NCBI GenBank assembly: GCA_018697035.1
Contig: JABHSE010000002.1
Coordinates: 62,001-126,000, forward strand
Source of the DNA: an archaeon
GTDB lineage: Archaea > Nanobdellota > Nanobdellia > Pacearchaeales > GW2011-AR1
Direction of reading: 5' to 3'
DNA length: 64,000 nucleotides
Positions 17,529-27,000 of the stretch are shown piece after piece. Within the stretch, counting starts at the first letter, position 1; each line of letters begins with the position of its first letter. Below the pieces are notes generated by a model, which worked only from the letters and a program-made list of their open reading frames with translations, did no database searches and was not told where the DNA came from. Both the position numbers and the translations under genes were made by a program.

Positions 17529-18719
17529 ATGTTAATTATATCGCTATCTTTATTTTTAGGTATACTAGCCGGAACCCTAACCGGACTAATCCCAGGAATC
17601 CACATCAACCTAGTCGCAATCTCTCTCCTCTCCCTAACTCTAATCCAAAACCTAGAACCAACAACTCTCCTAATCTTCATAATATCAATGGCAATCACCC
17701 ACACCTTCCTAGATTTCATCCCATCAATTTTCCTCGGCGCTCCATCCGAAGACACCGCCCTTTCCGTCCTCCCAGGCCACGAACTCCTTCTCGACGGCCA
17801 AGGTCACAACGCTCTAAAACTAACCCTCATTGGCTCAACAATCGCAATCATATCACTAACCCTAATCATCCCTGTATTTATTTTCGCAATCCCAAAAATA
17901 TACCCACTCCTCCAACGCATGATGGGCATCCTCCTAATATGGATAGCAATCTTCCTAATCTACAATGAAAAAAACGGCAAACTAAAAGCAATCATAATCT
18001 TCACACTAGCCGGTTTCCTCGGACTAACAACCCTAAACTTAAACATCCAAAATCCACTCCTCCCACTCCTAACCGGACTCTTCGCAACATCAACCCTAAT
18101 CCACTCAATCAAATCCAACACCATCCTTCCCGAACAAAAAATCGAAAAACTCTACATAAACAAAAAAGAAATCATCAAACCAACCATAGCAACAATCCTC
18201 ATCTCTCCAATCTGCTCCCTCTTCCCAGGACTCGGTTCATCCCAGGCCGCAATCATTGCATCCGAACTCTCCGGCAAATCAACACGCGAACAATTCCTAA
18301 TCCTCCTCGGCTCAATCAACACAATCGTCATGTCCGTCTCATTTCTAACCCTCATCCTCTTCCAAAAATCCCGAACCGGCGCGGCCTTCGCAATATCTCA
18401 AATCACAAATCTCACACTCCAACACCTCCCCTTAATCCTAATAATCACAATCACATCAACAATCATAGCAATCCCAATAGCCCTAACAATCTCAAAACTC
18501 ACAGCCAAAAACATCCACAAAATCCCCTACACAAAAATCTCACTAACAACCCTAATTTTCCTAACAACAATAATTACCATACTATCCGGACCACTCGGAC
18601 TCCTTATTCTACTCACCTCAACAACACTCGGACTAACATGCATCGAGTTCGGAACCAGACGATCCTTCCTAATGGGAGCAATCCTAATCCCAACAATCAT
18701 CTACTACCTACCCTTCTAA
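17529..18719 (+). CDS. TctA-like (DUF112) multi-pass permease
   Basis: A 396-residue protein with about ten hydrophobic segments. The N-terminal GTLTGLIPGIHINL and the FLGAPSEDTALSVLPGHELL motif match the TctA/DUF112 permease family; a second half repeats the theme with ICSLFPGLGSSQAA. Bacterial TctA transports tricarboxylates with a binding protein and TctB, but neither partner is present here, so the archaeal protein probably works alone with an unknown substrate. TATA-like aaaatataat is about 30 bases upstream. Confidence 0.82.
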   Translation: MLIISLSLFLGILAGTLTGLIPGIHINLVAISLLSLTLIQNLEPTTLLIFIISMAITHTFLDFIPSIFLGAPSEDTALSVLPGHELLLDGQGHNALKLTLIGSTIAIISLTLIIPVFIFAIPKIYPLLQRMMGILLIWIAIFLIYNEKNGKLKAIIIFTLAGFLGLTTLNLNIQNPLLPLLTGLFATSTLIHSIKSNTILPEQKIEKLYINKKEIIKPTIATILISPICSLFPGLGSSQAAIIASELSGKSTREQFLILLGSINTIVMSVSFLTLILFQKSRTGAAFAISQITNLTLQHLPLILIITITSTIIAIPIALTISKLTAKNIHKIPYTKISLTTLIFLTTIITILSGPLGLLILLTSTTLGLTCIEFGTRRSFLMGAILIPTIIYYLPF

Positions 18720-18753
18720 AAAACCTTATAAACCAAAACACCCTAAACAAAAT

Positions 18754-18924
18754 ATGATAAAAGAGTCCATCCTACTGGGAATCGCAGGGATAGCTCTAGG
18801 AATAGGAATAATAATAAAAACTTCTGCAATAATCCCAGCTCTAATCCCAATTATAATAGGAATAGCACTAATCCTCTTCTATAAAGAAGAAGGCAAAATA
18901 GAAAAAAGGAGGGATAAAAAATAA
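18754..18924 (+). CDS. Small 56-aa two-helix membrane protein
   Basis: A 56-codon frame starts MIKESILLGIAGIALG, has two hydrophobic segments (residues 5-21 and 24-42) and ends in a charged tail KIEKRRDKK. A TATA box ccttataaacc lies 26 bases before the ATG. The stop codon overlaps the next start as TAATG. The coding strand also carries the GGAGG sequence used by the next gene. Function unknown; a membrane partner for the YbjQ-like protein is possible. Confidence 0.7.
   Translation: MIKESILLGIAGIALGIGIIIKTSAIIPALIPIIIGIALILFYKEEGKIEKRRDKK
18907..18912 (+). promoter_or_regulatory. Shine-Dalgarno sequence for the YbjQ-like gene
   Basis: GGAGGG lies about 11 bases before the ATG at 18924. It is one of the few strong ribosome-binding sites in the window and occurs, as expected, before an internal operon gene. 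Confidence 0.7.
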
Positions 18925-19247
18925 TGAAAGAAATAATCACAACAACAGGTTTAGAGATACCAGGTAAAAAAATAATAACAGTTTTAGGTTTAGCGAAAGG
19001 AAACACAATTCGAGCAAGAAACATAGGTCGAGATATCGGAGCAGGGTTGAAAAACATCGTAGGTGGAGAAATAAAATCATACACCCAAATGACAACCCAA
19101 GCAAGAGAGGAAGCATTCAACCGAATGATAAACGAAGCAATAGAAATGAAAGCCGACGCAATAATTGGAATCAGATTTTCAACCTCAATGATAATGCAAG
19201 GCGCAGCAGAAATGTTGGCTTACGGAACTGCAGTCAAGTTAAAATAA
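18924..19247 (+). CDS. YbjQ/UPF0145 heavy-metal-binding-domain family protein
   Basis: A 107-residue protein of the YbjQ family: it begins IITTTGLEIPGKKI, has GLAKGNTIRARNIGRDIGAG and GGEIKSYTQM, and ends with ADAIIGIRFSTSMI. The family forms a pentameric ring of uncertain function despite the metal-binding name. It is coupled by TAATG to the preceding small membrane protein gene. Confidence 0.85.
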   Translation: MKEIITTTGLEIPGKKIITVLGLAKGNTIRARNIGRDIGAGLKNIVGGEIKSYTQMTTQAREEAFNRMINEAIEMKADAIIGIRFSTSMIMQGAAEMLAYGTAVKLK

Positions 19248-19260
19248 TAAAACTAAACCT

Positions 19261-19308
19261 TTCTATATGAAATTATGCGTGTCGCAGACACCATGATTTT
19301 TTATAGAA
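19261..19308 (+). repeat. 46-bp palindromic element, copy 4
   Basis: The outer arms are TTCTATA and TATAGAA and the inner stem is GTGTC-GCA-GACAC. The usual CCAT/ATGG has become CTATA/TATAG on both sides, again keeping pairing. It lies between convergent gene ends. Confidence 0.82.
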
Positions 19309-19316
19309 TATTATTA

Positions 19317-19751
19317 TTAAGCAAACCAACCAGCAACCCAAAGTCCAAAATTAACCAAACCTAATTTCACACTCTTCCCAAATCCAACCGCATCAATCTC
19401 CAAATCCCCACTATCCTTCATTTCATTATATAAATCAACGCTCATCACCAAATTTCCTTCACTAATGTCCCCAGCCAATTCCTCACTAATATAAACATTA
19501 TAATCAACATCTTCCGAAACTTCACAACTAACTCCAGTCAACTTCTTCTCAACCAATTCAAACGAAACAACAAATCCTTCATCTACATAAATATCAAGAA
19601 TATCATCACCAAAGGGAATCCCGCTCGGGATAACAAATTCTTCGTCCATATCCTCAAAAGCAGAAACTATTTCATCACAACTTCCACCCAATTCAAAACC
19701 AGCCGAAACAAAGCCAAGACACAAAACCAAAACGAATAAGATATATCTCAT
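19317..19751 (-). CDS. Exported acidic protein, 144 aa
   Basis: The ATG at 19751 gives a clear signal peptide (MRYILFVLVLCLGFVSAG) and has the TATA box ttttatatag centred about 24 bases upstream; longer frames start inside the promoter. The mature part is acidic, with two Cys (GGSCDE, GVSCEV) that may pair, and a hydrophobic C-terminus (LVNFGLWVAGWFA) that may anchor it. No family recognised. Confidence 0.6.
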   Translation of the reverse strand: MRYILFVLVLCLGFVSAGFELGGSCDEIVSAFEDMDEEFVIPSGIPFGDDILDIYVDEGFVVSFELVEKKLTGVSCEVSEDVDYNVYISEELAGDISEGNLVMSVDLYNEMKDSGDLEIDAVGFGKSVKLGLVNFGLWVAGWFA

Positions 19752-19801
19752 AATAAATTCAAGAATCCTAACTATATAAAACTTAACCAACATAAATTCA
19801 G

Positions 19802-19851
19802 TTTTCCATAAGAAATGCGGCGTCGAAGATGCCGTGATTTTTTATGGAAAA
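19802..19851 (+). repeat. 46-bp palindromic element, copy 5
   Basis: A near-consensus copy: TTTTCCATAAG-AAATGCG at left, stem GGCGTC-GAAG-GATGCC, and TTATGGAAAA at right. It lies five bases from the stop codon of the GNAT gene and 25 bases from the TATA box of the next gene, so transcription of the GNAT gene runs into it. Confidence 0.88.
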
Positions 19852-19855
19852 TCCT

Positions 19856-20356
19856 TTAAATATATTTCAACAAAAAAACAGCAGAATTATCTTCTCCATA
19901 CTGGTAATCCTTAACCCATCCTGCATCTTCATAATCATTCTTCTTATAAAAATCTATAACTCCCTTATCTTTTTTATTAGTGAAAACAAACATCTTCTTA
20001 GCACCTTTCTTCTTTACGTAAACCTCAACAGCTTCAAGTAAACTCGACCCGACACCCTTGCCCCGCTTATTAGGATGAACAGCCTCCACAATAACAACCC
20101 ATTTTTCAAAACCTTCTTTCCCATTCACTAAGTTCTCTTGCTGGGCGTATATCATACCAATAAGTAAACCGGATTCATCAACCGCTTCCAGACAAACTCC
20201 CTCACCTCTATCCATAGCTTTCTTTATTTCAGAAAAAGAAAGCCATTCATCTAAGGAAGAGTCAGAAGTATGAGAAAAAGATAATGAAATCAGCTCAATG
20301 ATTTCTTTAGATAATAAAGCCTCATTACACTTAACTTTCATAGAAATAAGCGGCAT
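19856..20356 (-). CDS. GNAT-family N-acetyltransferase
   Basis: A 166-residue acetyltransferase. Motif A is AVHPNKRGKGVGSSLLEAVE near residues 92-111, with the R/Q-x-x-G-x-G acetyl-CoA loop, and motif B follows (VIDFYKKNDYEDAG). The product resembles RimI-type enzymes, but the substrate is not evident. Starts at 20356 and 20341 are both possible. Downstream is palindromic copy 5. Confidence 0.85.
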   Translation of the reverse strand: MPLISMKVKCNEALLSKEIIELISLSFSHTSDSSLDEWLSFSEIKKAMDRGEGVCLEAVDESGLLIGMIYAQQENLVNGKEGFEKWVVIVEAVHPNKRGKGVGSSLLEAVEVYVKKKGAKKMFVFTNKKDKGVIDFYKKNDYEDAGWVKDYQYGEDNSAVFLLKYI

Positions 20357-20411
20357 TATTTATTTATTAAACTTTGTCTTATTTTCAAAAACAAATCGTG
20401 TCAAAACAAAC

Positions 20412-20514
20412 AATTTAGATTTCTAGCAGGCTTAGGCAAGGCGCAGGGTTGTGAAGCGTACAGATGTACGTGAGTGTTCCTGTAACGAAGCATAAGTCGC
20501 TAGAAATCTAAATT
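20412..20514. repeat. 103-bp palindromic element abutting dnaE stop
   Basis: Perfect 16-base terminal inverted repeats, AATTTAGATTTCTAGC and GCTAGAAATCTAAATT, bound an imperfect long hairpin: GGCTTAG and GGCGCAGG pair approximately with CCTG...CATAAGTC, with a central GCGTAC/GTACG stem. It covers the first two bases of the dnaE stop codon. Its GC content is above that of surrounding spacers. It is unlike the 46-bp family. It may be a terminator or a non-autonomous mobile element. Confidence 0.85.
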
Positions 20515-23500
20515 AAGCAGCCTCACAAACCAAAATCGATTTAGCAATCATCGCATCCCCAAACTCCTCGCTCTCCTTAAACTTACCCATCACCTTAACT
20601 CCACACCCAACTTTCAAATCCCCTTCCCCAACACACTCCTTAAAATCCCTAGGAAAAATCGTCACTTTCAAATCCCCAGACCTCGAACTCAAATCCATAA
20701 ACGCCATATCATCTCCATTTTTCGTAACAATCTTCGTAAACCTCTTAACCAACCCAAAAACCTCCGCATCCAAATCATCTTTCAACTTATCAAAAGCAAC
20801 AAATCCATTATCCCTCGATTCCGCATAGGCATCAGTAGCATGACCAGAAACACAAACCCCCAACAACTCCTCCTCCAAATCCAACCTCTCCTTCAAACTC
20901 AAAGGCTCCAAGTCTGGATATTCAACAACTCCAGCGCATCCACCCCCAAATAAAGTTAATTGTTTCTCGCAGGAATCAGCACTCTTAGAAACCCTATCAT
21001 AAACAGAAAGTAAACTTGCCCTATTAATCCCCAACTCATCAAAACATCCAACCGAAATAAGCGAATGACAAACCCTCTTGTTCACCTTAGACAAATCAAC
21101 TCTATCAACAAAATCCTGATACGATTTATATGGACGACCTTCTAAAATTTTAACCATAGCTTCACCTCCAACATTCTTAATTCCACTAAGTCCAACCCTA
21201 ATTACTTTTTCTCCATCAACTTCAACAACACTAAAATCTTCACCCGAAGTATTAATATCCGGATGCAAAATCTTAATCCCCTCCGCTCGAGCAGACTCCA
21301 AGTAAAAAGTCAACTTCTCGGGATTCCGAATCGCCGAAGAAATAGTGGCAGCATAAAACTCAACGGGATAATACTTCTTCAAATAGGCTGTTCTATATGA
21401 AATCAAGGCATATGCCGCAGCATGAGATTTATTAAAACTATAAGCCGCAAACTTAACAATATCATCCCACAACTTATTCACATCCTTCTCATACATCCCC
21501 GAATGCTTAACACACCCCTCCTTAAACTGCCCCTCCATCTTTTCCATCAAAGCTAAAATCTTTTTTCCAATCGCCTTCCGCAAAACATCAGAATCCCCAG
21601 CACTAAAACCAGCCAAAGCCCGAGATAACTGCATAACCTGTTCCTGATAAACCATAATCCCATAGGTCGGCGCCAAAATCTTCTCAGCATTAGGGTGAAC
21701 ATAACTAACCGCCTCCTCACCAGCCTTCCGCTTAGCATAAACCGGAATATACTGCATAGGACCCGGACGATACAAAGCAACAATCGCAATAATATCATCA
21801 AAACAGGTCGGCTTAACCTGATCCAAAACCTTCCTCATCCCCTCACTCTCTATTTGAAAGACACCAATACTCTTCTGATTCCGCAACATCTCATAAACAC
21901 TATCATCATCTCTAGGAATATTTTCCAACCATTCACCATCCTTCCCAATCGCATCCAAAACTTTCTTAACAACATTCAAAGTTTCCAACCCCAAAAAATC
22001 AAACTTCACTAAACCATAATCTTCAACATCACCTCCCTCAATCTGCGTAATAGTATCCCCATTCTTCGCATAAGTCGGAACATATTCACTAATCGCATCC
22101 TTCCCCCAAACAACACCACAAGCATGAACACCTTTATGCCGAACACATCCTTCCAACTTCCGAGCAATCTCAAAAATTTTAGGCAACTTCTTCTCGTAAT
22201 CCTGAAGTGCTCGAGCCTCCTCAGTCAAATGCCCATCTCGTTCCGCATTCAAACTCTTATCAATCGTCTTCTCAACAACCGCCTTCGTAATCGCATTAGC
22301 TTCACTAAACGGAACACGAAAAACCCGCATCACATCTTTCAAAACGGCCTTCGCTGACATTGTCCCATAAGTCCCAATCATCGCAACCTTCTCTTTGCCA
22401 TACTTCTTCCGAACATAATCAATAACAAAATCCTTATCTCCAAAATCAATATCAAAATCCGGCAATGAAATCCTATCAGGATTTAGGAAACGTTCAAACA
22501 GCAAACCCAGTTCCAAAGGATCCAACTGCGTGATACCCAAAGAATAGGCAACAATAGAACCAGCACCCGAACCACGCCCAGGTCCAACTTGGCAATGCTT
22601 CTTAGCTTCCCGAATAAAATCAGCAACAATCAAAAAATACGCCTCAAAATCCATCTTCCCAATAACACCAAGCTCAAACTCCATCCTTTCAATCGCCTCA
22701 TTATAATTTTCCTTCCCACCATATATCCTATCAACTCCCTCCTTGCATAAATTATACAACCTATCTTTATACGGCGAACCATCAGCAGTCTCAAAATCAG
22801 GAAAAATCGGCTCGCCTATATCCAGTTCAACATTACACCTATCCGCAATCTCACAACTCAAATCCAAATACTCCTGCGGAAAATTCTCCAACATCTCCGC
22901 CTCATTCTTAATCCAATATCCACTTCCTGAAAACTTAAACCGCTTCTCAATATTCATATCCCCATTAGTCTGAATCGCCAACAAAACCTCATGAGCATAA
23001 GCATCATCCTTTTTCAAAAAATGCGCATCGCAAGTCGCAACCAAATTCAAACCAAATTCATCCTTAATACTCTCATAAAAATCAATCACCTTCCTCTCCT
23101 CAGGAATCCCATGATCCTGAACCTCCAAATAAAAATTCTCGCTGCCAAAAATATCAATATAATCCCGAATCAATTCTCGAGCCAAATCTTCATTTCCATT
23201 AATAACAGCCTGATCAATATCATTACCAATACAAGCACTCATACAAATCAAACCCTTCGAATGTTCCCGTAATAATTTCTTATCAACCCTAGGTTTGTAA
23301 TAAAAACCCTTATCATTAGCAATAGAATCCAACCTCACCAAATTCCGATAACCCTCCAAATCCTTCGCAAGCAAAATCAAATGATACCTCTTTGCATCCT
23401 TATCTTTAACCCCAATATCATCACAAACATAAACCTCACAACCCATAATCAACTTAACCCCAGCTTTCTTCGCCGCATTATACTTCTTAATCACAGCCCC

Positions 23501-23632
23501 CATATTCCCATGCTCTGTGATCGCAACGCTACTCTGCCCCAAACTCTTCACGTGCTCAAACAACTCACCAATCTTAGTCGCCCCATCAAGAAGAGAATAT
23601 TCTGTATGTAAATGTAAATGTGTAAACCCCAT
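20513..23632 (-). CDS. dnaE: Bacterial-type DNA polymerase III alpha subunit
   Basis: A 1039-residue C-family replicative polymerase, slightly shorter than E. coli DnaE (1160). The PHP domain (residues 1 to about 205) keeps HLHLHTEYSLLDG, ITEHG, GCEVYV and CDAHF. The palm motif is LPDFDIDFGDKD near residues 390-400 with the catalytic aspartates, preceded by GPGRGSGAGS. A QLTLF clamp-binding motif lies near residue 888 and an OB domain follows. The ATG at 23632 has TATA-like DNA 25 bases upstream. This is bacterial, yet it sits just after archaeal DP2 in the replication cluster. No dnaQ, dnaN or dnaX is in the window. Codon use matches neighbouring minus-strand genes, so transfer was probably not recent. 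Confidence 0.95.
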   Translation of the reverse strand: MGFTHLHLHTEYSLLDGATKIGELFEHVKSLGQSSVAITEHGNMGAVIKKYNAAKKAGVKLIMGCEVYVCDDIGVKDKDAKRYHLILLAKDLEGYRNLVRLDSIANDKGFYYKPRVDKKLLREHSKGLICMSACIGNDIDQAVINGNEDLARELIRDYIDIFGSENFYLEVQDHGIPEERKVIDFYESIKDEFGLNLVATCDAHFLKKDDAYAHEVLLAIQTNGDMNIEKRFKFSGSGYWIKNEAEMLENFPQEYLDLSCEIADRCNVELDIGEPIFPDFETADGSPYKDRLYNLCKEGVDRIYGGKENYNEAIERMEFELGVIGKMDFEAYFLIVADFIREAKKHCQVGPGRGSGAGSIVAYSLGITQLDPLELGLLFERFLNPDRISLPDFDIDFGDKDFVIDYVRKKYGKEKVAMIGTYGTMSAKAVLKDVMRVFRVPFSEANAITKAVVEKTIDKSLNAERDGHLTEEARALQDYEKKLPKIFEIARKLEGCVRHKGVHACGVVWGKDAISEYVPTYAKNGDTITQIEGGDVEDYGLVKFDFLGLETLNVVKKVLDAIGKDGEWLENIPRDDDSVYEMLRNQKSIGVFQIESEGMRKVLDQVKPTCFDDIIAIVALYRPGPMQYIPVYAKRKAGEEAVSYVHPNAEKILAPTYGIMVYQEQVMQLSRALAGFSAGDSDVLRKAIGKKILALMEKMEGQFKEGCVKHSGMYEKDVNKLWDDIVKFAAYSFNKSHAAAYALISYRTAYLKKYYPVEFYAATISSAIRNPEKLTFYLESARAEGIKILHPDINTSGEDFSVVEVDGEKVIRVGLSGIKNVGGEAMVKILEGRPYKSYQDFVDRVDLSKVNKRVCHSLISVGCFDELGINRASLLSVYDRVSKSADSCEKQLTLFGGGCAGVVEYPDLEPLSLKERLDLEEELLGVCVSGHATDAYAESRDNGFVAFDKLKDDLDAEVFGLVKRFTKIVTKNGDDMAFMDLSSRSGDLKVTIFPRDFKECVGEGDLKVGCGVKVMGKFKESEEFGDAMIAKSILVCEAA

Positions 23633-23691
23633 CACTAAAAAACTCAAAACTCCTTTAAAAAAATTTAGATACTACTCTTAAAACAATAACA

Positions 23692-23967
23692 CTAATCCTC
23701 TTTCTTATCAGAACCAACCTTCGACTCTAGCGCCTTCCAATCAACTCCAGCATCTATACCCCTATGTTCTTTACCAATCACCTTCCCATATAAACCCACA
23801 CAATAATAAGCACCAGCTATAACCAAAAGACCACTCAACCGCTCTATGTTATCAGCCCCACTCAATATCGCCGCACTAACAGTCCCCGCTCCACCAAAAA
23901 CCTCTGCATTATACGTCGCACCTAATATACTATTATACAAACCAGCCGTTTCTATAATATATAACAT
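23692..23967 (-). CDS. Small hypothetical protein between DP2 and dnaE
   Basis: A 91-residue protein, Gly/Ala-rich in the middle (LGATYNAEVFGGAGTVSAAILSG), with a hydrophobic segment LSGLLVIAGAYYCVGLYG near residues 44-61 and a charged tail. It is probably a single-pass membrane protein. Its position between two DNA polymerase genes on the same strand is suggestive but not proof of a replication role. No family recognised. Confidence 0.55.
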   Translation of the reverse strand: MLYIIETAGLYNSILGATYNAEVFGGAGTVSAAILSGADNIERLSGLLVIAGAYYCVGLYGKVIGKEHRGIDAGVDWKALESKVGSDKKED

Positions 23968-24015
23968 CCATTATCCTTTTTAAATTTCTACATCCTCTAA
24001 TATATACTTTACAAT

Positions 24016-27000
24016 TCACAAAGTACCTTGTTCCTCACCCTTCCCAAAAATCCTCTCAATATAATCCCCAATCAATTCCATACTCTCCTTTGTATATCCC
24101 GAAATATTATAATCTCTAGTCAATTCCATCGCCGGCTCAAAATACTTCCGAACCGATCCCTCACTAATTGTAAAAATCAACTTACCTTTACATTTAGTAC
24201 AAACCCCAACTAAAGGCGGCCGTCGAAAACTCTCATTACAAGACGAACACCGAAAGCTCTGTTTCGCAAACTTCCTCAAATTCCCACGAATATCACGAAT
24301 AAAATGTCTCTCTAAAACCAATCTTGCAACATCATCCTCATCAACAGAACGAAGCCTCTTCGCCAACTCCATCTGCGCCGCAACCTTCTCCTTCATAGTT
24401 GGCAAACTTTTGTAAACCCCATTATTATTTCCCAAATTAAAATCACTACTATCGTGACTAAACCCATTTCCCACAAATCCATCTTCCCCCATCTTTAGTT
24501 TATCTCGAATCAATTCAATATCTACAACACTAGAATGCAATCCCTGTTCTGCCGCCTTATATAAACTCAAAGGGTACTTCCCACAAGACTCAAAAAATAA
24601 AATCTGATCATCAACTTCACCAGCCCTAATCCTCGCATTCAAAACTAAGGGCGCATCTTGTCTACCACCTCTATGACTCGGCAAAAACTTCCGCGAAAAA
24701 TTCAACAACACATCCATCAACAACATAACAGCCGCCTCATCGCCATCACAATCTCGCCTCATCGCCGCATGCATATATGGACTCGCCAACAATCCTTGGA
24801 TATTCCCAAAACCAATAATACGCCCAATAACCCCAGCACAATTATGCGGCGCCATGCAAACAACCTCAACACCAACTAAATCACTCCTACTGCTCAAATT
24901 ATAAAACCGCTCCAAACCATAAACCCTATCCAACTCCTCATCAACAAAATTCGCAATATTCAAAAAAACCTTATCTGCAGCCTCATTACCCAAAATCGAA
25001 CAACTAGGCAAAACAATATCATGAGGCATCAATTCTAAAATCTGCTCCCCACAAACCAAATCCGCACCATCAATATCCCTCAAATAACCAAGCTCCCTCA
25101 ATCTCTCAATACTAGTCCCAATCTCCCTAGCCTTAAAGTGCGTCAACGGAATCTCAATTGCATCATAACGAATCGTCCCATCCTTATTAACACTCAAACC
25201 AAACTTTGCCCTCAAAATCCCCTTAGTCAAATCCTCAGGAACCTTCGCTTCACTACTTAATCTACCAACACCCTTAACCATCGGAGGAATCTCAAAATCT
25301 TTAAAACCCAACTTTTTAATAGCCCTATCAAAACATTCACCAATCTCAACCTTCCGACTCCAATTATCAACTACATCCCCATGCAACTCACAAGCACCAT
25401 CTTTAACCTCATTACACTTCCGACAAAAACTCATCCTCTTCCCTTTTTCCCCACAAATACCACATCTCTCAAAAACCCCTTCACTACCACACTCACACCT
25501 AAACAAAGAAAGATCCGCCTTAACAAAACCATTCGCAATAGCATCCTGAATACTCTTCAATCTCCCACCAGAATCTCCAACCGGAAACAAAACATTCGGA
25601 CTCCCAGCCAACTTCCTCAATTTCGCCTTCTCCGGCCTACCCATCCGAGCGCCGATAAAAGTTCCAGCCTTATCTTTAACCTCAACCGAACATAAACCAT
25701 TCACAATCTCCAAAACACTTCGATCATCAACCTCATCAACCTTAAATTCCAAAACCTCACCATTATAAATATCCTTCTTCCCAATATTAAACAGCAAAGC
25801 CCGAGCATCTAAATCAACAACAACATTATCTAAAACCACCTCATGCCGAACACCCAAAATCTCAAGCGCCCGCTTCCCAAAAGCAAACTCTTCCCTTTTT
25901 CCAGACTCCCAATTCAAAACCAACTTATCACCTCGCCAAACCGAACCATTCAACCACCGCATCAAACCAACAAACTCATCCATTGAAATCTGTGTCCAAT
26001 AAAAAATAAAATCAGGATGAAGCGGCACCCCAAACTCCTCACTCAATTCCAGAGCTCTCTCAAAACCAATAACACACCCCAACTCTTCCACGCGAAATGC
26101 GGGGTCAAAGACCCCGTGATTTTGCATGGAATCTTTACTTGCAATCTCTGCCGCAGCAGTCCACCACTCCCCAACATACCCAGGCCGAATCAAATCCGCA
26201 TTCCGATCAACAATATCCCCAATTGGAAAAAGCAAATCACCCAAATAAACAATCTCTGCAATCTCACCAGAATTATATAAATCTAAAGCTTCTTTATATT
26301 CCTCCAACTTCCGAACCGAACCATTTTTCAATTTAACAATCGGGCCATCAATAGAATCACAACCCGTAATAACACAAGCCTTTGTAGGTTTCTCTAACCG
26401 AAGTTGCGTCCCATGCGATAAAAACCCACCCGTAACTCCCATAGTAGCAGGATGAACCGAAACCGCACTAAAACCACTTGTACGACTTCTTCCATATCTA
26501 AATCGAAAACCACCACTCCTACCAGGATGCCCATAAACCGGACGCCCCGCAACCAAATCTTTAATATAAGTCGCCGCAACTTCTTTCACACCACTCTCCC
26601 TCTTTTTATGTAAAACAACATACTCTTTTAACCAATCCCAACCACTACAACTAATCCCATTCACCTTAACACCCTTCAATCGACCCAAAGCCTTCTCCGC
26701 CTTCAAGGCAAGCGACTCACCAAAAGCCAGACACATTCCACCCCTAATCCGATTACTATCAACCCGCGCCAAATCTTTAAAATTCGAAACCTCCAACCTC
26801 TCAGTCGGATCTCCATCAATCTGAATCGGCAATCTCTCAGCTAAAAACCTAATCTCTTCCTCTGTCGGAAAATACGCCAAATTCGAAACCCTCTCGTGAA
26901 AATCGCCAATCTCTGTAACATACCTCCCAACCTCATCTTCATTAATATCATACTTCGCAAATCCAAAATACTCTCTCAGGTAATCAATCAACATCAAAAC

